A DNA stretch of 15,690 nucleotides from Hylemonella sp. UBA2468 (GTDB lineage: Bacteria > Pseudomonadota > Gammaproteobacteria > Burkholderiales > Burkholderiaceae_C). The stretch is from the NCBI GenBank assembly GCA_002342165.1, contig DDPM01000038.1:1-15690 (forward strand). Reading direction: 5' to 3'. A program made the translations under genes and the position numbers. Positions 1 to 7,317 of this stretch are shown here, piece after piece; the first letter of the stretch is position 1, and every line of letters begins with the position of its first letter. The notes below the pieces were generated by a model. The model had not been told where the DNA came from. It ran no database searches and saw only the letters and a list, made by a program, of their open reading frames with translations.

Positions 1-782
1 CCAACATAATTGTTTTTCGATTTCGACATTTTTTCCACGCCGTCAAGCCCTTCCAGCAAGGGCATGGTCAAAATGCATTGCGGCTCTTGACCGTATTCGG
101 CCTGCAAGTGCCGGCCCATGAGCAGGTTGAACTTTTGATCGGTGCCGCCCAGCTCCAGGTCGCTTCTCAGGGCCACAGAGTCATAACCCTGCATCAGCGG
201 GTACAGAAACTCGTGCACCGAAATAGGCGTGCCCGCCTTGAAGCGGTCGTGAAAGTCGTTGCGCTCCATCATGCGGGCCACGGTGTACTTGGCAGCCAGT
301 TGAATCATGCCCATGGACCCCAACGGCAAGCTCCATTCGCTGTTGTAGCGAATTTCGGTTTTTTCGGGGTCGAGCACCAAGCTGGCTTGTCGGTAATAGG
401 TTTCGGCGTTGGCCTTGATTTGCTCGGGCGTGAGTGGGGGGCGGGTACTATTGCGGCCAGACGGGTCGCCTATGAGGCTGGTGAAATCGCCAATTAAAAA
501 AATCACCTGATGCCCCAAGTCTTGGAGCTGCCGCATTTTGTTGAGCACCACAGTGTGGCCGATGTGAATGTCTGGCGCCGTAGGGTCCAGCCCCAGTTTG
601 ATGCGTAAAGGTTGCCCGCTGGCTTCATACCGCGCCAGCTTGGTGATCCAGTCGGCCTGAGGAATCAGTTCTTCGCTGCCTCGCAAGGTCACGGCTAGGG
701 CTTCGCGCACGCGGTCAGTGACCGGGTAGTTGGGGGCAGTTGTGGTGCTGGGAGGCGTCTGCATGTCAAGGGCAGTGGTCAT
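1..782 (-). CDS. tyrS: Tyrosyl-tRNA synthetase, C-terminus cut by window edge
   Basis: Charges tRNA-Tyr with tyrosine in the cytoplasm (class I aminoacyl-tRNA synthetase). About 260 residues are visible, read from an ATG at 782 down to the window edge; the C-terminal part, including the S4-like RNA-binding domain, lies outside. The Rossmann catalytic core is clear: [14 protein letters not shown] with the HIGH signature at residues 73-76, [13 protein letters not shown] near 98-110, the tyrosine/ATP pocket segment LGGTDQKFN at 211-219, and KMSKS at 251-255. The KMSKS form (rather than KFGKT) places it in the TyrZ-like subgroup, known from Bacillus and many proteobacteria. No good Shine-Dalgarno sequence precedes the ATG at 782; an in-frame ATG at 764 is an alternative, so the exact start is uncertain. 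It is transcribed divergently from the M23 peptidase gene. Confidence 0.95.
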   Translation of the reverse strand, partial: MTTALDMQTPPSTTTAPNYPVTDRVREALAVTLRGSEELIPQADWITKLARYEASGQPLRIKLGLDPTAPDIHIGHTVVLNKMRQLQDLGHQVIFLIGDFTSLIGDPSGRNSTRPPLTPEQIKANAETYYRQASLVLDPEKTEIRYNSEWSLPLGSMGMIQLAAKYTVARMMERNDFHDRFKAGTPISVHEFLYPLMQGYDSVALRSDLELGGTDQKFNLLMGRHLQAEYGQEPQCILTMPLLEGLDGVEKMSKSKNNYV

Positions 783-833
783 TAGGGGATGTAAAGAGGA
801 GTCACTATGTCAGAGTCGCTGCCGCCGGGCCGG

Positions 834-857
834 TATACTGGTTGCCGTTTGAACGGC
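834..857. promoter_or_regulatory. Possible promoter -10 and palindrome in the tyrS / M23 divergent gap
   Basis: The 200-base gap 783-982 between tyrS and the peptidase gene must hold both promoters. On the plus strand TATACT (834-839) matches five of six bases of a sigma-70 -10 box, but I see no convincing -35 about 17 bases upstream. Immediately after it is a perfect palindrome, GCCGTT-TG-AACGGC (844-857). The flanking GGGCCG (827-832) and CGGCCC (854-859) could form an alternative, larger stem. This could be a repressor site or an RNA hairpin. I see no tRNA-sensing leader and no open frame of its own in the gap. Confidence 0.3.
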
Positions 858-982
858 CCTCAAGAAAGCGTTGCCATACCGTTTGGGTCATTGCTTACGT
901 TTTTGGGCCTGATTTATTGAATCTTCATTCTATTTTGAAATTGAACACCGTCTTTGGTTCAAGCATAAAGCTGTTGCGGCTC

Positions 983-2317
983 ATGCCTGAACTGCTGAAA
1001 AATTACCAGCGCCAAACCTTGGCGGTGTTGGCCGCACTGTTTTTGCTAGGCGCCGGCGGCGCTGTGGCCGTGGCCACTGCGCTGTCTGGCCTTGAGGCTG
1101 AGCAGGCCCGCCAACCCGTAAGCCTAGTTCGCGAAACGGTGACCCCACTGCCCATCAAGCCGCAAACTTTGGCTCTGGATGCCTACCGCCTGAACCTGTT
1201 TCGATCGGACATCACCCGTTCCACCGATACCGCTGAAACCTTGCTGCGCCGCTTGGGTGTGTTTGACCCCGCTGCCGCGGCGTTTTTGCGCGCCGACCCT
1301 TTGGCTCAAAAGCATGTGCTGGGTCGCGCCAATCGTATGGTGGTGGTGGAAGCCGAAGACAACCAAAGCTTACAAAAACTCACGGCCCGCTGGAGCCCCG
1401 AAGACGATGGCCGCTTCCAGCGGCTCACCATCTTGAAAACCCCGCAAGGATTCACTTCAACCCTTGAAGGTATGCCTCTCACATCGGCTTCGCGCCTGGC
1501 CAGCGGCACCATCCGCACCTCTTTATTTGCCGCCACCGACGATGCCCGCATTCCCGATGCGGTGGCGGTTCAAATTGCAGAGATTTTTTCGGGTGATATC
1601 GACTTTCACCGCGCCTTGCGCAAGGGCGACCGCTTTACGGTGGAGTATGAAACCTTAGAAGGTGATGGCGAAGCCCTGCGCACGGGTCGCGTTTTGAGCG
1701 TGGAATTTGTCAACGCGGGCAAAACTTACCAAGCCATGTGGTTCAAAGACACCGGTATGGATGATGCTTCGCACCGTGGCGGTTACTACACCTTAGACGG
1801 TCAAAGTTTGCGTCGCGCCTACCTGGCATCTCCACTGGAGTTTTCCAGGGTCACCAGTGGATTCAAAATGCGTTTTCATCCCATCTTGCAGCAGTGGCGC
1901 GCCCATTTGGGCGTGGACTATGGCGCACCTGCTGGCACGCCGGTGCGTACCGTGGGGGAAGGCATTGTGGAGTTTGCCGGCTCCCAAAATGGCTTTGGCA
2001 ACGTGGTGTTTGTGAAACACCGCAACCAACACACCACTGTGTACGCCCACCTGAGCAAAATTTCGGTCAAGGCAGGGCAAAATGTTTCACAAGGTCAAAC
2101 CATTGGTGCGGTGGGTTCCACCGGTTGGGCCACGGGACCGCATTTGCACTTTGAATTTCGCGTCAACGGCGTGCACAAAGACCCGCTCACACTGGCGCGT
2201 CAGAGCGAGGCCGTACCGGTGAGCGCCGCCGCCAAGCCCTTGTTTTTAAAGCAAGCCGCAGCGGTTCGAGAACAGCTCTCCGTGGCCGCTTCGCTGCAGC
2301 CCAGCAGCGTCCAGTAA
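983..2317 (+). CDS. Membrane-anchored M23 family peptidoglycan DD-endopeptidase (MepM/Csd3-like)
   Basis: Zinc metallopeptidase expected to cut peptide cross-links of peptidoglycan in the periplasm. From ATG 983 it has 444 residues. A single hydrophobic segment at about 11-34 acts as signal anchor. A central region (about 90-270), including FSGDIDFHRALRKGDRF near 203-217, resembles the Csd3/MepM N2 domain that precedes the catalytic domain. The C-terminal LytM/M23 domain has the zinc ligands H308 and D312 (HLGVDYGAP), H356 in VYAHL, and H387/H389 in GPHLHFEF; all expected catalytic residues are present, so it should be active. The frame is open upstream to 740, but that part overlaps tyrS and lacks peptidase homology; TTG 941 is a possible alternative start, and no clear Shine-Dalgarno precedes either. 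anmK follows after 21 bases, suggesting one transcript. A bactofilin gene lies nearby on the other strand. Confidence 0.9.
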   Translation: MPELLKNYQRQTLAVLAALFLLGAGGAVAVATALSGLEAEQARQPVSLVRETVTPLPIKPQTLALDAYRLNLFRSDITRSTDTAETLLRRLGVFDPAAAAFLRADPLAQKHVLGRANRMVVVEAEDNQSLQKLTARWSPEDDGRFQRLTILKTPQGFTSTLEGMPLTSASRLASGTIRTSLFAATDDARIPDAVAVQIAEIFSGDIDFHRALRKGDRFTVEYETLEGDGEALRTGRVLSVEFVNAGKTYQAMWFKDTGMDDASHRGGYYTLDGQSLRRAYLASPLEFSRVTSGFKMRFHPILQQWRAHLGVDYGAPAGTPVRTVGEGIVEFAGSQNGFGNVVFVKHRNQHTTVYAHLSKISVKAGQNVSQGQTIGAVGSTGWATGPHLHFEFRVNGVHKDPLTLARQSEAVPVSAAAKPLFLKQAAAVREQLSVAASLQPSSVQ

Positions 2318-2338
2318 TAAGGGCCTCGGGGCTTTAAC

Positions 2339-3568
2339 GTGAGCGTGGCACACGGTTCAGGGCCATTGCAGGCAACGCCCAAAGTCAATGAAGAGTCAGA
2401 ACACTTTGTAGGGCTGATGTCCGGCACCTCGCTGGACGGGGTAGACGGTGTGGTAGTGCGATGGAATCGCTCTGGGCTGCAGGTTTTGGCCCACCACCAT
2501 CTTCCCTTTGATGACGCACTCAAAACCGAGTTTTCAAGGCTCAATGTCAGTGGACCTGACGAACTGCACCGCGCTGCACTGGCGGGCAATGCGCTGGCCA
2601 AGCTTTATGCTCAGGTGGTGCAGCAACTGCTGGCCGAGCAAAATTTAAGCCCCCATCAAGTGCGGGCCATTGGCGCACACGGGCAAACAGTACGCCACCA
2701 ACCCTTGGCTTTTGATGGCGTGGGGTACAGCTTACAGATACAAAACCCCGCATTACTGGCCGAGCTCACTGGCATTGCCGTGGTGGCTGACTTTAGAAGC
2801 CGAGATTTGGCCGCCGGAGGACAAGGCGCGCCCTTGGTTCCGGCTTTTCATCAGGCGGTGTTTGGGGCCGCTGCGGCGACAGTGACCACAAACGGGGCAA
2901 ACGGGGCAAGCAGCCCCACCTTGGTCTTGAACTTGGGGGGCATGTCCAACCTGACGGTCATCCCAGGCATAGCGGGTTTGGAACATCACCCATCGCATGG
3001 TCCTCAGGTTTTGGGCTTTGATTGTGGCCCGGGCAATGTGCTGATGGACGGCTGGTGTCAGTTGCACACAGGTGCTGCGTTTGACCAAGATGGTCAATGG
3101 GCTTCCCAAGGTCAAGTGCACCATGGCTTTCTGAAGCTACTGCTGGATGAACCTTTCTTTAAACAAGCGCCACCCAAAAGCACGGGCCGCGACCTGTTTC
3201 AGATGGACTGGCTGCATGCCCAGCTTGAACACCACAAAGCCGTTGCACCTGCCGACGTGATGGCCACGCTGACCGAACTGACCGCCTGTGTGTGCAGCCA
3301 AGAAGCCAAGCGGTGCTCAAGCTCTGCTGCGCTGTTGCTGGTGTGTGGTGGCGGCGCCCACAACAGCCATTTGATGCAACGGCTGCAAGCGCATTTGCCA
3401 GGCTGGCGGGTTTGCACAACGTCTGAGTTTGGGTTGCCGCCGATGCACGTGGAGGCCACAGCCTTTGCCTGGTTGGCGCGACAGCGCCTGAATCACCAAA
3501 CGTCGAGCCTCCAAAGCGTCACGGGCGCTCAAGGCGCCCGGGTATTGGGAAGTATCTACCCCGCTTAG
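2339..3568 (+). CDS. anmK: Anhydro-N-acetylmuramic acid kinase
   Basis: Phosphorylates and opens 1,6-anhydro-MurNAc released by lytic transglycosylases, giving MurNAc-6-phosphate for peptidoglycan recycling in the cytoplasm. The 409-residue product shows the family landmarks: ATP-binding GLMSGTSLDGVD at 25-36, GAHGQTVRH at 112-120, DFRSRDLAAGGQGAPL at 151-166, NLGGMSNLT at 198-206, GFDCGPGNVLMDG at 226-238 and CGGGAHN at 336-342. It is longer than the E. coli protein (about 370 residues), partly through a Gly/Asn-rich stretch around 180-192 coded by two tandem copies of a nine-base unit. The start is GTG 2339; the first 20 or so residues are poorly characteristic, and a start a few codons later cannot be excluded. 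It lies 21 bases after the M23 peptidase gene and probably shares its transcript, linking wall cleavage with sugar recycling. It converges with erpA with only 18 bases between stop codons. Confidence 0.95.
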   Translation: MSVAHGSGPLQATPKVNEESEHFVGLMSGTSLDGVDGVVVRWNRSGLQVLAHHHLPFDDALKTEFSRLNVSGPDELHRAALAGNALAKLYAQVVQQLLAEQNLSPHQVRAIGAHGQTVRHQPLAFDGVGYSLQIQNPALLAELTGIAVVADFRSRDLAAGGQGAPLVPAFHQAVFGAAAATVTTNGANGASSPTLVLNLGGMSNLTVIPGIAGLEHHPSHGPQVLGFDCGPGNVLMDGWCQLHTGAAFDQDGQWASQGQVHHGFLKLLLDEPFFKQAPPKSTGRDLFQMDWLHAQLEHHKAVAPADVMATLTELTACVCSQEAKRCSSSAALLLVCGGGAHNSHLMQRLQAHLPGWRVCTTSEFGLPPMHVEATAFAWLARQRLNHQTSSLQSVTGAQGARVLGSIYPA

Positions 3569-3586
3569 TGAAAGGTGATACTTAAA

Positions 3587-3952
3587 CTAAACCGAGAATG
3601 AAGACCCGCAACCACAGGTGGTGGTGGCATTGGGGTTTTTGATGACAAACTGGGCACCTTGGAGGTCTTCTTTGTAATCGATTTCAGCGCCCACCAAATA
3701 CTGGTAGCTCATGGCGTCAATCAACAGGGAAACACCGTTTTTGGTCATGGTGGTGTCGTCTTCGTTGGTGACTTCGTCAAAAGTAAAGCCGTACTGGAAG
3801 CCTGAGCATCCGCCGCCCTGCACAAACACCCGCAATTTCAGATCTGGATTGCCCTCTTCGGCAATCAGGTCAGCCACTTTGGCAGCCGCGCTGTCGGTAA
3901 AGACCAAAGCGGCTGGCATTTCGGTCACGGTATTTTCGGCAACTGCACTCAT
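3587..3952 (-). CDS. erpA: Iron-sulfur cluster insertion protein ErpA (A-type carrier)
   Basis: A-type Fe-S carrier that delivers clusters to apoproteins, essential for isoprenoid synthesis enzymes in E. coli. The 121-residue product has the three conserved cysteines: C49 in [11 protein letters not shown] and C113/C115 in the C-terminal TCGCGSSF. The ErpA-like motif with Asp/Glu-rich EVTNEDD and length fit ErpA better than IscA (about 107 residues). A good Shine-Dalgarno (GGAG, seven bases before ATG 3952) supports the start. It is the last gene of the minus-strand run after the bactofilin, with an 81-base gap that may hold its own promoter. I see no terminator in the 18 bases before the convergent anmK stop, so transcripts may overlap at their 3' ends. 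Confidence 0.95.
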   Translation of the reverse strand: MSAVAENTVTEMPAALVFTDSAAAKVADLIAEEGNPDLKLRVFVQGGGCSGFQYGFTFDEVTNEDDTTMTKNGVSLLIDAMSYQYLVGAEIDYKEDLQGAQFVIKNPNATTTCGCGSSFSV

Positions 3953-3973
3953 TTCAATCTCCGGTCGTTATTC

Positions 3974-3991
3974 AAACTTAGTGATTAGTTT
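3974..3991. repeat. Short inverted repeat upstream of erpA
   Basis: AAACT (3974-3978) and AGTTT (3987-3991) form an inverted repeat with an eight-base spacer, ending about 20 bases before the erpA start codon. The position fits an operator or promoter-proximal site. It does not match an IscR site I could defend. Five base pairs per arm is within what chance would give in an AT-rich gap. Confidence 0.2.
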
Positions 3992-4033
3992 AGCATTTTG
4001 CTCGGGATTAGGCTTTTGGGCTGAGGCACCAAC

Positions 4034-4429
4034 TTAAAGGTTATTGGCGGCCAGTTTGAGCGCTGGCTTTTCTTCTTGAGGCATCAAGGGGCTAAGCTGA
4101 CCCACAATCAAAGCGCCCTGATGCATTTCAAGCGCAGCGTAGTACACATCACCGTCAATTCGGGCTGTGGGTTGCAGCTCCAACATCACGCGCGCGCAGA
4201 CAGGGCCTTGCACTGCGCCGTTGATGATGACGTGGTCTGCATGAACCTCTCCCACCACCGTGGCGGTTTCAGAAATCACCAAAATGCTGGGAGCGTCAGG
4301 GTTGGCGCGCACATCGCCTTGCACAGCGCCGTCAATGCGCATGCCTTCGGTGAAGTGCAAATTGCCCTCAATCAGGGTGCCTTCCGCTACCAGACTCTTG
4401 ATGGGGGGCTGTCTTTTTTTTCCAAACAT
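4034..4429 (-). CDS. Bactofilin family cytoskeletal protein
   Basis: Bactofilins self-assemble without nucleotide into filaments that scaffold cell-wall and polarity proteins at the cytoplasmic membrane face. The 131-residue product has the family's right-handed beta-helix core at about 14-113, seen as repeated six-residue-type turns: VAEGTLIEGNLHF, RIDGAVQGDV, VVGEVHADHVIINGAVQG and ARIDGDVYYAALEMHQGALIVG. Short tails flank it: N-terminal MFGKK, a likely membrane-contact motif as in other bactofilins, and a Lys/Ala-rich C-terminus. GGAG eight bases before ATG 4429 supports the start. It lies 69 bases downstream of the coiled-coil membrane protein gene and 81 bases upstream of erpA. The nearby M23 peptidase gene is notable because bactofilins and M23 peptidases are often linked genetically and functionally. 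Confidence 0.93.
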   Translation of the reverse strand: MFGKKRQPPIKSLVAEGTLIEGNLHFTEGMRIDGAVQGDVRANPDAPSILVISETATVVGEVHADHVIINGAVQGPVCARVMLELQPTARIDGDVYYAALEMHQGALIVGQLSPLMPQEEKPALKLAANNL

Positions 4430-4498
4430 GGCGGCTCCAGTCGGGCTCTATCAATCAGAACACTGTGTTTAAACAGGTGGGACTCGATACTAGCTTAA

Positions 4499-5236
4499 CT
4501 AGTTGACAGGCTTCAAGCTGAAGTTTTGAGAAGCCTTGATGATGCTGCCGTCCAACACTCTGGCGGTCACAGTTTTCACCTGAACTTGGCTGGGCAACTC
4601 CATCAAGCCCTCCAAGCGGGCGTACTGCTTGAACCTCAAAGGTTTGGAGCCCTCGGCAAGTGCGGAACTCCAAGGTTTGCCAGCCAAAACCCCGTTGAGG
4701 GTGACCTCCAAATGGCCATTGAATTCAGCCGCATTTTTGGCGGGCTGGATCACCAACACCTGCCATTTCAAACGGTCATTGACCACCTCTGCCTGCAGCG
4801 CCCGTATGGCGAGCTGATCGCCGCCAGCGCTGGGAATGAGCTTTTCAAAGAAGCCCAAGTCGTCGCGTAAGCTGCGGTTTTGGTCTTCCAGCTGGCGGAT
4901 CTGTTGGGTGAGCTTGTCTTGCGAAGCCTTTTCGGCCGTCAGCATCATGGAGGCAGTGTTGGCCATGGACACGGCTTTGTCGCGCTCTTCTCGCAAGATG
5001 TCCACTTGGTCTTTCAAGGTGGTGATGTCCAGCCGCAGTTGTTTGACTTCATCGGTGCGTCCGCCATCCAAGCCTGCAATGTCGCGGCCAAACTCAAACG
5101 CCCACAGCCCAATGGCCGCGCAAAACCCCAACACGATAGCCACCAGGGCCCAGCGCAAAGGCCAAGGCAGGTTACTGCGCACCGCCATGCGCGGGGCGCT
5201 GATGGTGAGCCGTCGTCTAAGGAGTCGAAAACGCAT
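4499..5236 (-). CDS. Single-pass membrane protein with coiled coil (DUF6776-like, unknown function)
   Basis: A 245-residue protein of unknown function; from memory it resembles family DUF6776. A basic N-terminus (RFRLLRRRL, then a second basic patch to residue 20) precedes one hydrophobic helix at about 29-48, so the bulk should sit in the periplasm. Residues about 61-131 are a heptad-rich coiled coil (VKQLRLDITTLKDQVDILRE and onward through QQIRQLEDQNRSLRDDLGFF). The C-terminal 105 residues look beta-rich, with alternating hydrophobic strands (KWQVLVIQP, HLEVTLNGVL, QVKTVTARVLDG). The layout recalls periplasm-facing divisome or wall-scaffold subunits, but I cannot assign a role. It is immediately upstream of the bactofilin gene and follows the rpsI terminator by 37 bases. 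A weak promoter-like pair (TTGTTG, 18 bases, TAGACT on the minus strand) lies just before the ATG, which would leave almost no leader. Confidence 0.8.
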   Translation of the reverse strand: MRFRLLRRRLTISAPRMAVRSNLPWPLRWALVAIVLGFCAAIGLWAFEFGRDIAGLDGGRTDEVKQLRLDITTLKDQVDILREERDKAVSMANTASMMLTAEKASQDKLTQQIRQLEDQNRSLRDDLGFFEKLIPSAGGDQLAIRALQAEVVNDRLKWQVLVIQPAKNAAEFNGHLEVTLNGVLAGKPWSSALAEGSKPLRFKQYARLEGLMELPSQVQVKTVTARVLDGSIIKASQNFSLKPVN

Positions 5237-5273
5237 AGGAGCGCGAGTCTAGCAGTGCATCGTGCGCCGCAAC

Positions 5274-5309
5274 AAAAAACCCCGCAAGGCCGCAACCCAA
5301 ACGGGGTTT
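5274..5309 (-). terminator. Intrinsic terminator after rpsI
   Basis: On the minus strand AAACCCCG (5309-5302) pairs with CGGGGTTT (5284-5277) around a 17-base loop, and the second arm runs into six consecutive T (5279-5274). It lies 20 bases after the rpsI stop codon and is oriented to end the rplM-rpsI transcript. Read-through or a separate promoter would be needed for the next gene. Confidence 0.75.
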
Positions 5310-5328
5310 GTAGTGAAGGGAGGCGAGA

Positions 5329-5721
5329 TCAGCGCTTGCTGAACTGTTTGCGGCGGCGGGCAGAATGCAAACCGACCTTTTTACGCTCCACTTCGCGGGC
5401 GTCACGGGTGACAAATCCAGCTTGGCTCAATGCGGGCTTGAGTGCTGCGTCATAGTCAATCAGCGCACGGGTGATGCCGTGGCGGGTCGCACCCGCCTGG
5501 CCGGATTCACCACCGCCATTGACGTTGACCTGAATGTCAAAAGTTTCGACATGGTTGGTCAGCATCAAAGGCTGTTTGGCGATCATGATCGACGTTTCGC
5601 GGCCAAAGTACTCCTGAATGTCTTTGCCATTCACGATGATTTTGCCGGTGCCTTTTTTCAGAAACACGCGGGCGACGCTGGATTTGCGACGGCCTGTGCC
5701 ATTGTTCCATTCACCAATCAT
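5329..5721 (-). CDS. rpsI: 30S ribosomal protein S9 (uS9)
   Basis: Structural protein of the small ribosomal subunit head; its C-terminal tail reaches the P-site tRNA. The product has 130 residues, the same length as E. coli S9. Hallmarks are the N-terminal [14 protein letters not shown], the [19 protein letters not shown] glycine-rich segment, and the basic tail ending KQFSKR. A strong Shine-Dalgarno (AGGAG, eight bases upstream) precedes ATG 5721. It follows rplM with a 12-base gap in the almost universal rplM-rpsI operon and is followed by an intrinsic terminator. Confidence 0.98.
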   Translation of the reverse strand: MIGEWNNGTGRRKSSVARVFLKKGTGKIIVNGKDIQEYFGRETSIMIAKQPLMLTNHVETFDIQVNVNGGGESGQAGATRHGITRALIDYDAALKPALSQAGFVTRDAREVERKKVGLHSARRRKQFSKR

Positions 5722-5733
5722 TTCAATAGCTCC

Positions 5734-6165
5734 TTAAATGGCCAACACTTGGGGTTGCTGGGCAGTGTGCGGATGCTCTGCACCGCCGTACACCTTGAGC
5801 TTTTTGATCATGGCGTAACCCAAAGGACCTTTGGGTAACATGCCCTTGACGGCCTTTTCCAGCGCGCGGCCTGGATGCTTGGACTGCATGTCGCGAAAGT
5901 TAGTGGCGTAGATACCGCCCGGAAAACCGGAATGGCGGTAGTACATTTTGTCGAGCTCTTTGGCGCCGGTCACACGCAATTTGGATGCGTTGACGACAAC
6001 AATGAAGTCTCCGGTATCGACGTGAGGCGTGTAAATGGCCTTGTGTTTGCCGCGTAGACGGAGGGCAACTTCGCTGGCTACCCGTCCGAGCACCTTATCG
6101 GTGGCGTCAATCACAAACCACTCGTGCTTCACGTCAGCTGGCTTGGCGCTGAACGTTTGGGTCAT
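5734..6165 (-). CDS. rplM: 50S ribosomal protein L13 (uL13)
   Basis: Large-subunit assembly protein that binds 23S rRNA early. From ATG 6165 it has 143 residues, matching E. coli L13 (142). Family landmarks include [50 protein letters not shown] and [13 protein letters not shown] followed by [16 protein letters not shown]. The frame remains open 47 codons further upstream to 6306, but that extension has no ribosomal homology, whereas ATG 6165 has an AAGAGAA Shine-Dalgarno-like stretch close by. First gene of the rplM-rpsI operon, transcribed divergently from rlmJ, with a leader of about 140 bases if the suggested -10 box is right. Confidence 0.98.
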   Translation of the reverse strand: MTQTFSAKPADVKHEWFVIDATDKVLGRVASEVALRLRGKHKAIYTPHVDTGDFIVVVNASKLRVTGAKELDKMYYRHSGFPGGIYATNFRDMQSKHPGRALEKAVKGMLPKGPLGYAMIKKLKVYGGAEHPHTAQQPQVLAI

Positions 6166-6309
6166 GAGTTTTCTCTTCAAGAGGGTTTGTCCGGCTCTTT
6201 TCCACGGTCGGTGTTCCTTCTGAATGCTGGTCAAACGCCAGCGGCGGGAACCTCTTAGGTGGGGAATTACATTTCGCCGCGGAGCCAGGAATTCGCTGCG
6301 AAACATCGT

Positions 6310-6317
6310 ATTGTATA
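6310..6317 (-). promoter_or_regulatory. Candidate -10 box for rplM-rpsI
   Basis: In the 224-base divergent gap 6166-6389 the minus strand reads TATACAAT at 6317-6310, containing TACAAT (five of six bases to the consensus). No good -35 hexamer is seen 16-18 bases upstream. If used, the rplM transcript would have a leader of roughly 140 bases, which leaves room for L13 autoregulation as known in E. coli; I could not identify the structure. The rlmJ promoter must lie in the same gap. Nothing else is seen in it. Confidence 0.3.
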
Positions 6318-6389
6318 CGTGATTGGTTTATTTCCCGCCGAATTCACCGATTGTTCCGTAAACCATGGTGCTGTGGTTACCATCAAAGC

Positions 6390-7304
6390 ATGTTCAGTTA
6401 CCGCCATGCCTTTCATGCGGGCAATCACGCCGATGTGCTCAAACACACCTGTTTGATCGCCATTCAGCAGTACCTCAATCAAAAAGACACCGCGCTGACC
6501 ATTCTGGACACCCATGCGGGCGCAGGCCTTTACCGACTGGACGGCGACTACGCCCAAACCAGCCGGGAATCTGCCCAAGGCGTTCACAAATTGCTGGAGT
6601 TTTCCAAACACACGGCGCTGGCTCCCGCCCTGCAAAATTACTTGGAACTGGTATTGGGCTTTAACACCTCTGGCTCAGCTTCAGCCGCCAAGTTACGGGT
6701 GTACCCCGGCTCACCCTTCATCATCCAGCGCCTGATGCGCGGCGCGGACCGCCTTAAGTTGTTTGAAATGCACCCCACAGACTTCAAAGCCCTAAGCGGC
6801 AACGTCAAACAACTTGACGCCGGACGCCAAGTGGCGGTCTTCAGATCCGATGGGTTTGAGGGTATTCGCACATTTTTACCCCCGCCCGCACGGCGGGCGT
6901 TGTTGTTGTGTGACCCCAGCTATGAAATTAAGAGCGACTACCCCAAGGTGGTGGAGATGGTGACCGAGGCCTTAAAAAGGTTTGCCACCGGCACTTACGC
7001 AGTGTGGCACCCCATCATTCCCCGCATGGAAGCGCATGACTTGCCCCGAAAACTCAAAACATTGGCCAATAAAAGCCAAAAAAGCTGGCTGCATGCCACT
7101 CTCACCGTCAAGTCCAGTGGCAGTGCAGTTCCGGTTTCAAGCCCCCTAGGAGAGGCCACACCTCGACCGGGTTTGCCCGCCAGCGGCCTGATCGTGATCA
7201 ACCCGCCCCACACCCTAAAAGCCATGCTGCAAGAAGCGCTGCCCCAAATGGTGCTGGCCTTGGGGCAAGACCGACACGCCAGCATGACCCTGGAAACGTC
7301 TTGA
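6390..7304 (+). CDS. rlmJ: 23S rRNA (adenine-2030-N6)-methyltransferase RlmJ
   Basis: SAM-dependent enzyme that methylates N6 of A2030 in 23S rRNA. The start ATG 6390 gives the family's characteristic N-terminus MFSYRHAFHAGNHADVLKH; the frame is open to TTG 6351 but that part is not conserved. The 304-residue product has the SAM-binding LDTHAGAGLY at 39-48, the YPGSPFI segment at 105-111, the catalytic motif IV as DPSYE at 175-179, and SGLIVINPPHTL at 265-276. Motif IV in E. coli is DPPYE, so one proline is replaced by serine. A low-complexity Ser/Pro/Gly stretch at about 242-264 makes it longer than the E. coli enzyme (280). It is a stand-alone gene, divergent from rplM, and converges with metF with 13 bases between stop codons. 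Confidence 0.95.
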   Translation: MFSYRHAFHAGNHADVLKHTCLIAIQQYLNQKDTALTILDTHAGAGLYRLDGDYAQTSRESAQGVHKLLEFSKHTALAPALQNYLELVLGFNTSGSASAAKLRVYPGSPFIIQRLMRGADRLKLFEMHPTDFKALSGNVKQLDAGRQVAVFRSDGFEGIRTFLPPPARRALLLCDPSYEIKSDYPKVVEMVTEALKRFATGTYAVWHPIIPRMEAHDLPRKLKTLANKSQKSWLHATLTVKSSGSAVPVSSPLGEATPRPGLPASGLIVINPPHTLKAMLQEALPQMVLALGQDRHASMTLETS

Positions 7305-7317
7305 AGACACCGCTGAC

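Noticed and set aside
78..497. Open frames antisense to tyrS and, similarly, plus-strand frames over 4526-5455, 8411-9554 and 12632-15424
   Set aside because: They are mirror frames of well-supported minus-strand genes with GC-rich third positions; none has a recognisable domain or ribosome site.
740..982. N-terminal extension of the M23 peptidase frame back to 740
   Set aside because: The extension overlaps the tyrS start region on the other strand, shows no family resemblance and would bury the signal anchor about 90 residues into the protein. ATG 983 places the hydrophobic segment at the N-terminus.
4459..4469. AACACTGTGTT palindrome upstream of the bactofilin gene
   Set aside because: Only five base pairs about a central base, with no nearby promoter to give it meaning; such short palindromes occur by chance.
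6166..6306. Longer rplM frame starting at 6306
   Set aside because: L13 is about 142 residues in relatives, and the conserved protein begins at ATG 6165 with a Shine-Dalgarno-like sequence; the extension lies in the leader.
6166..6389. A known ribosomal-protein leader RNA in front of rplM
   Set aside because: The gap is long enough for one, but I could not draw a convincing conserved structure, so only a candidate -10 box is reported.
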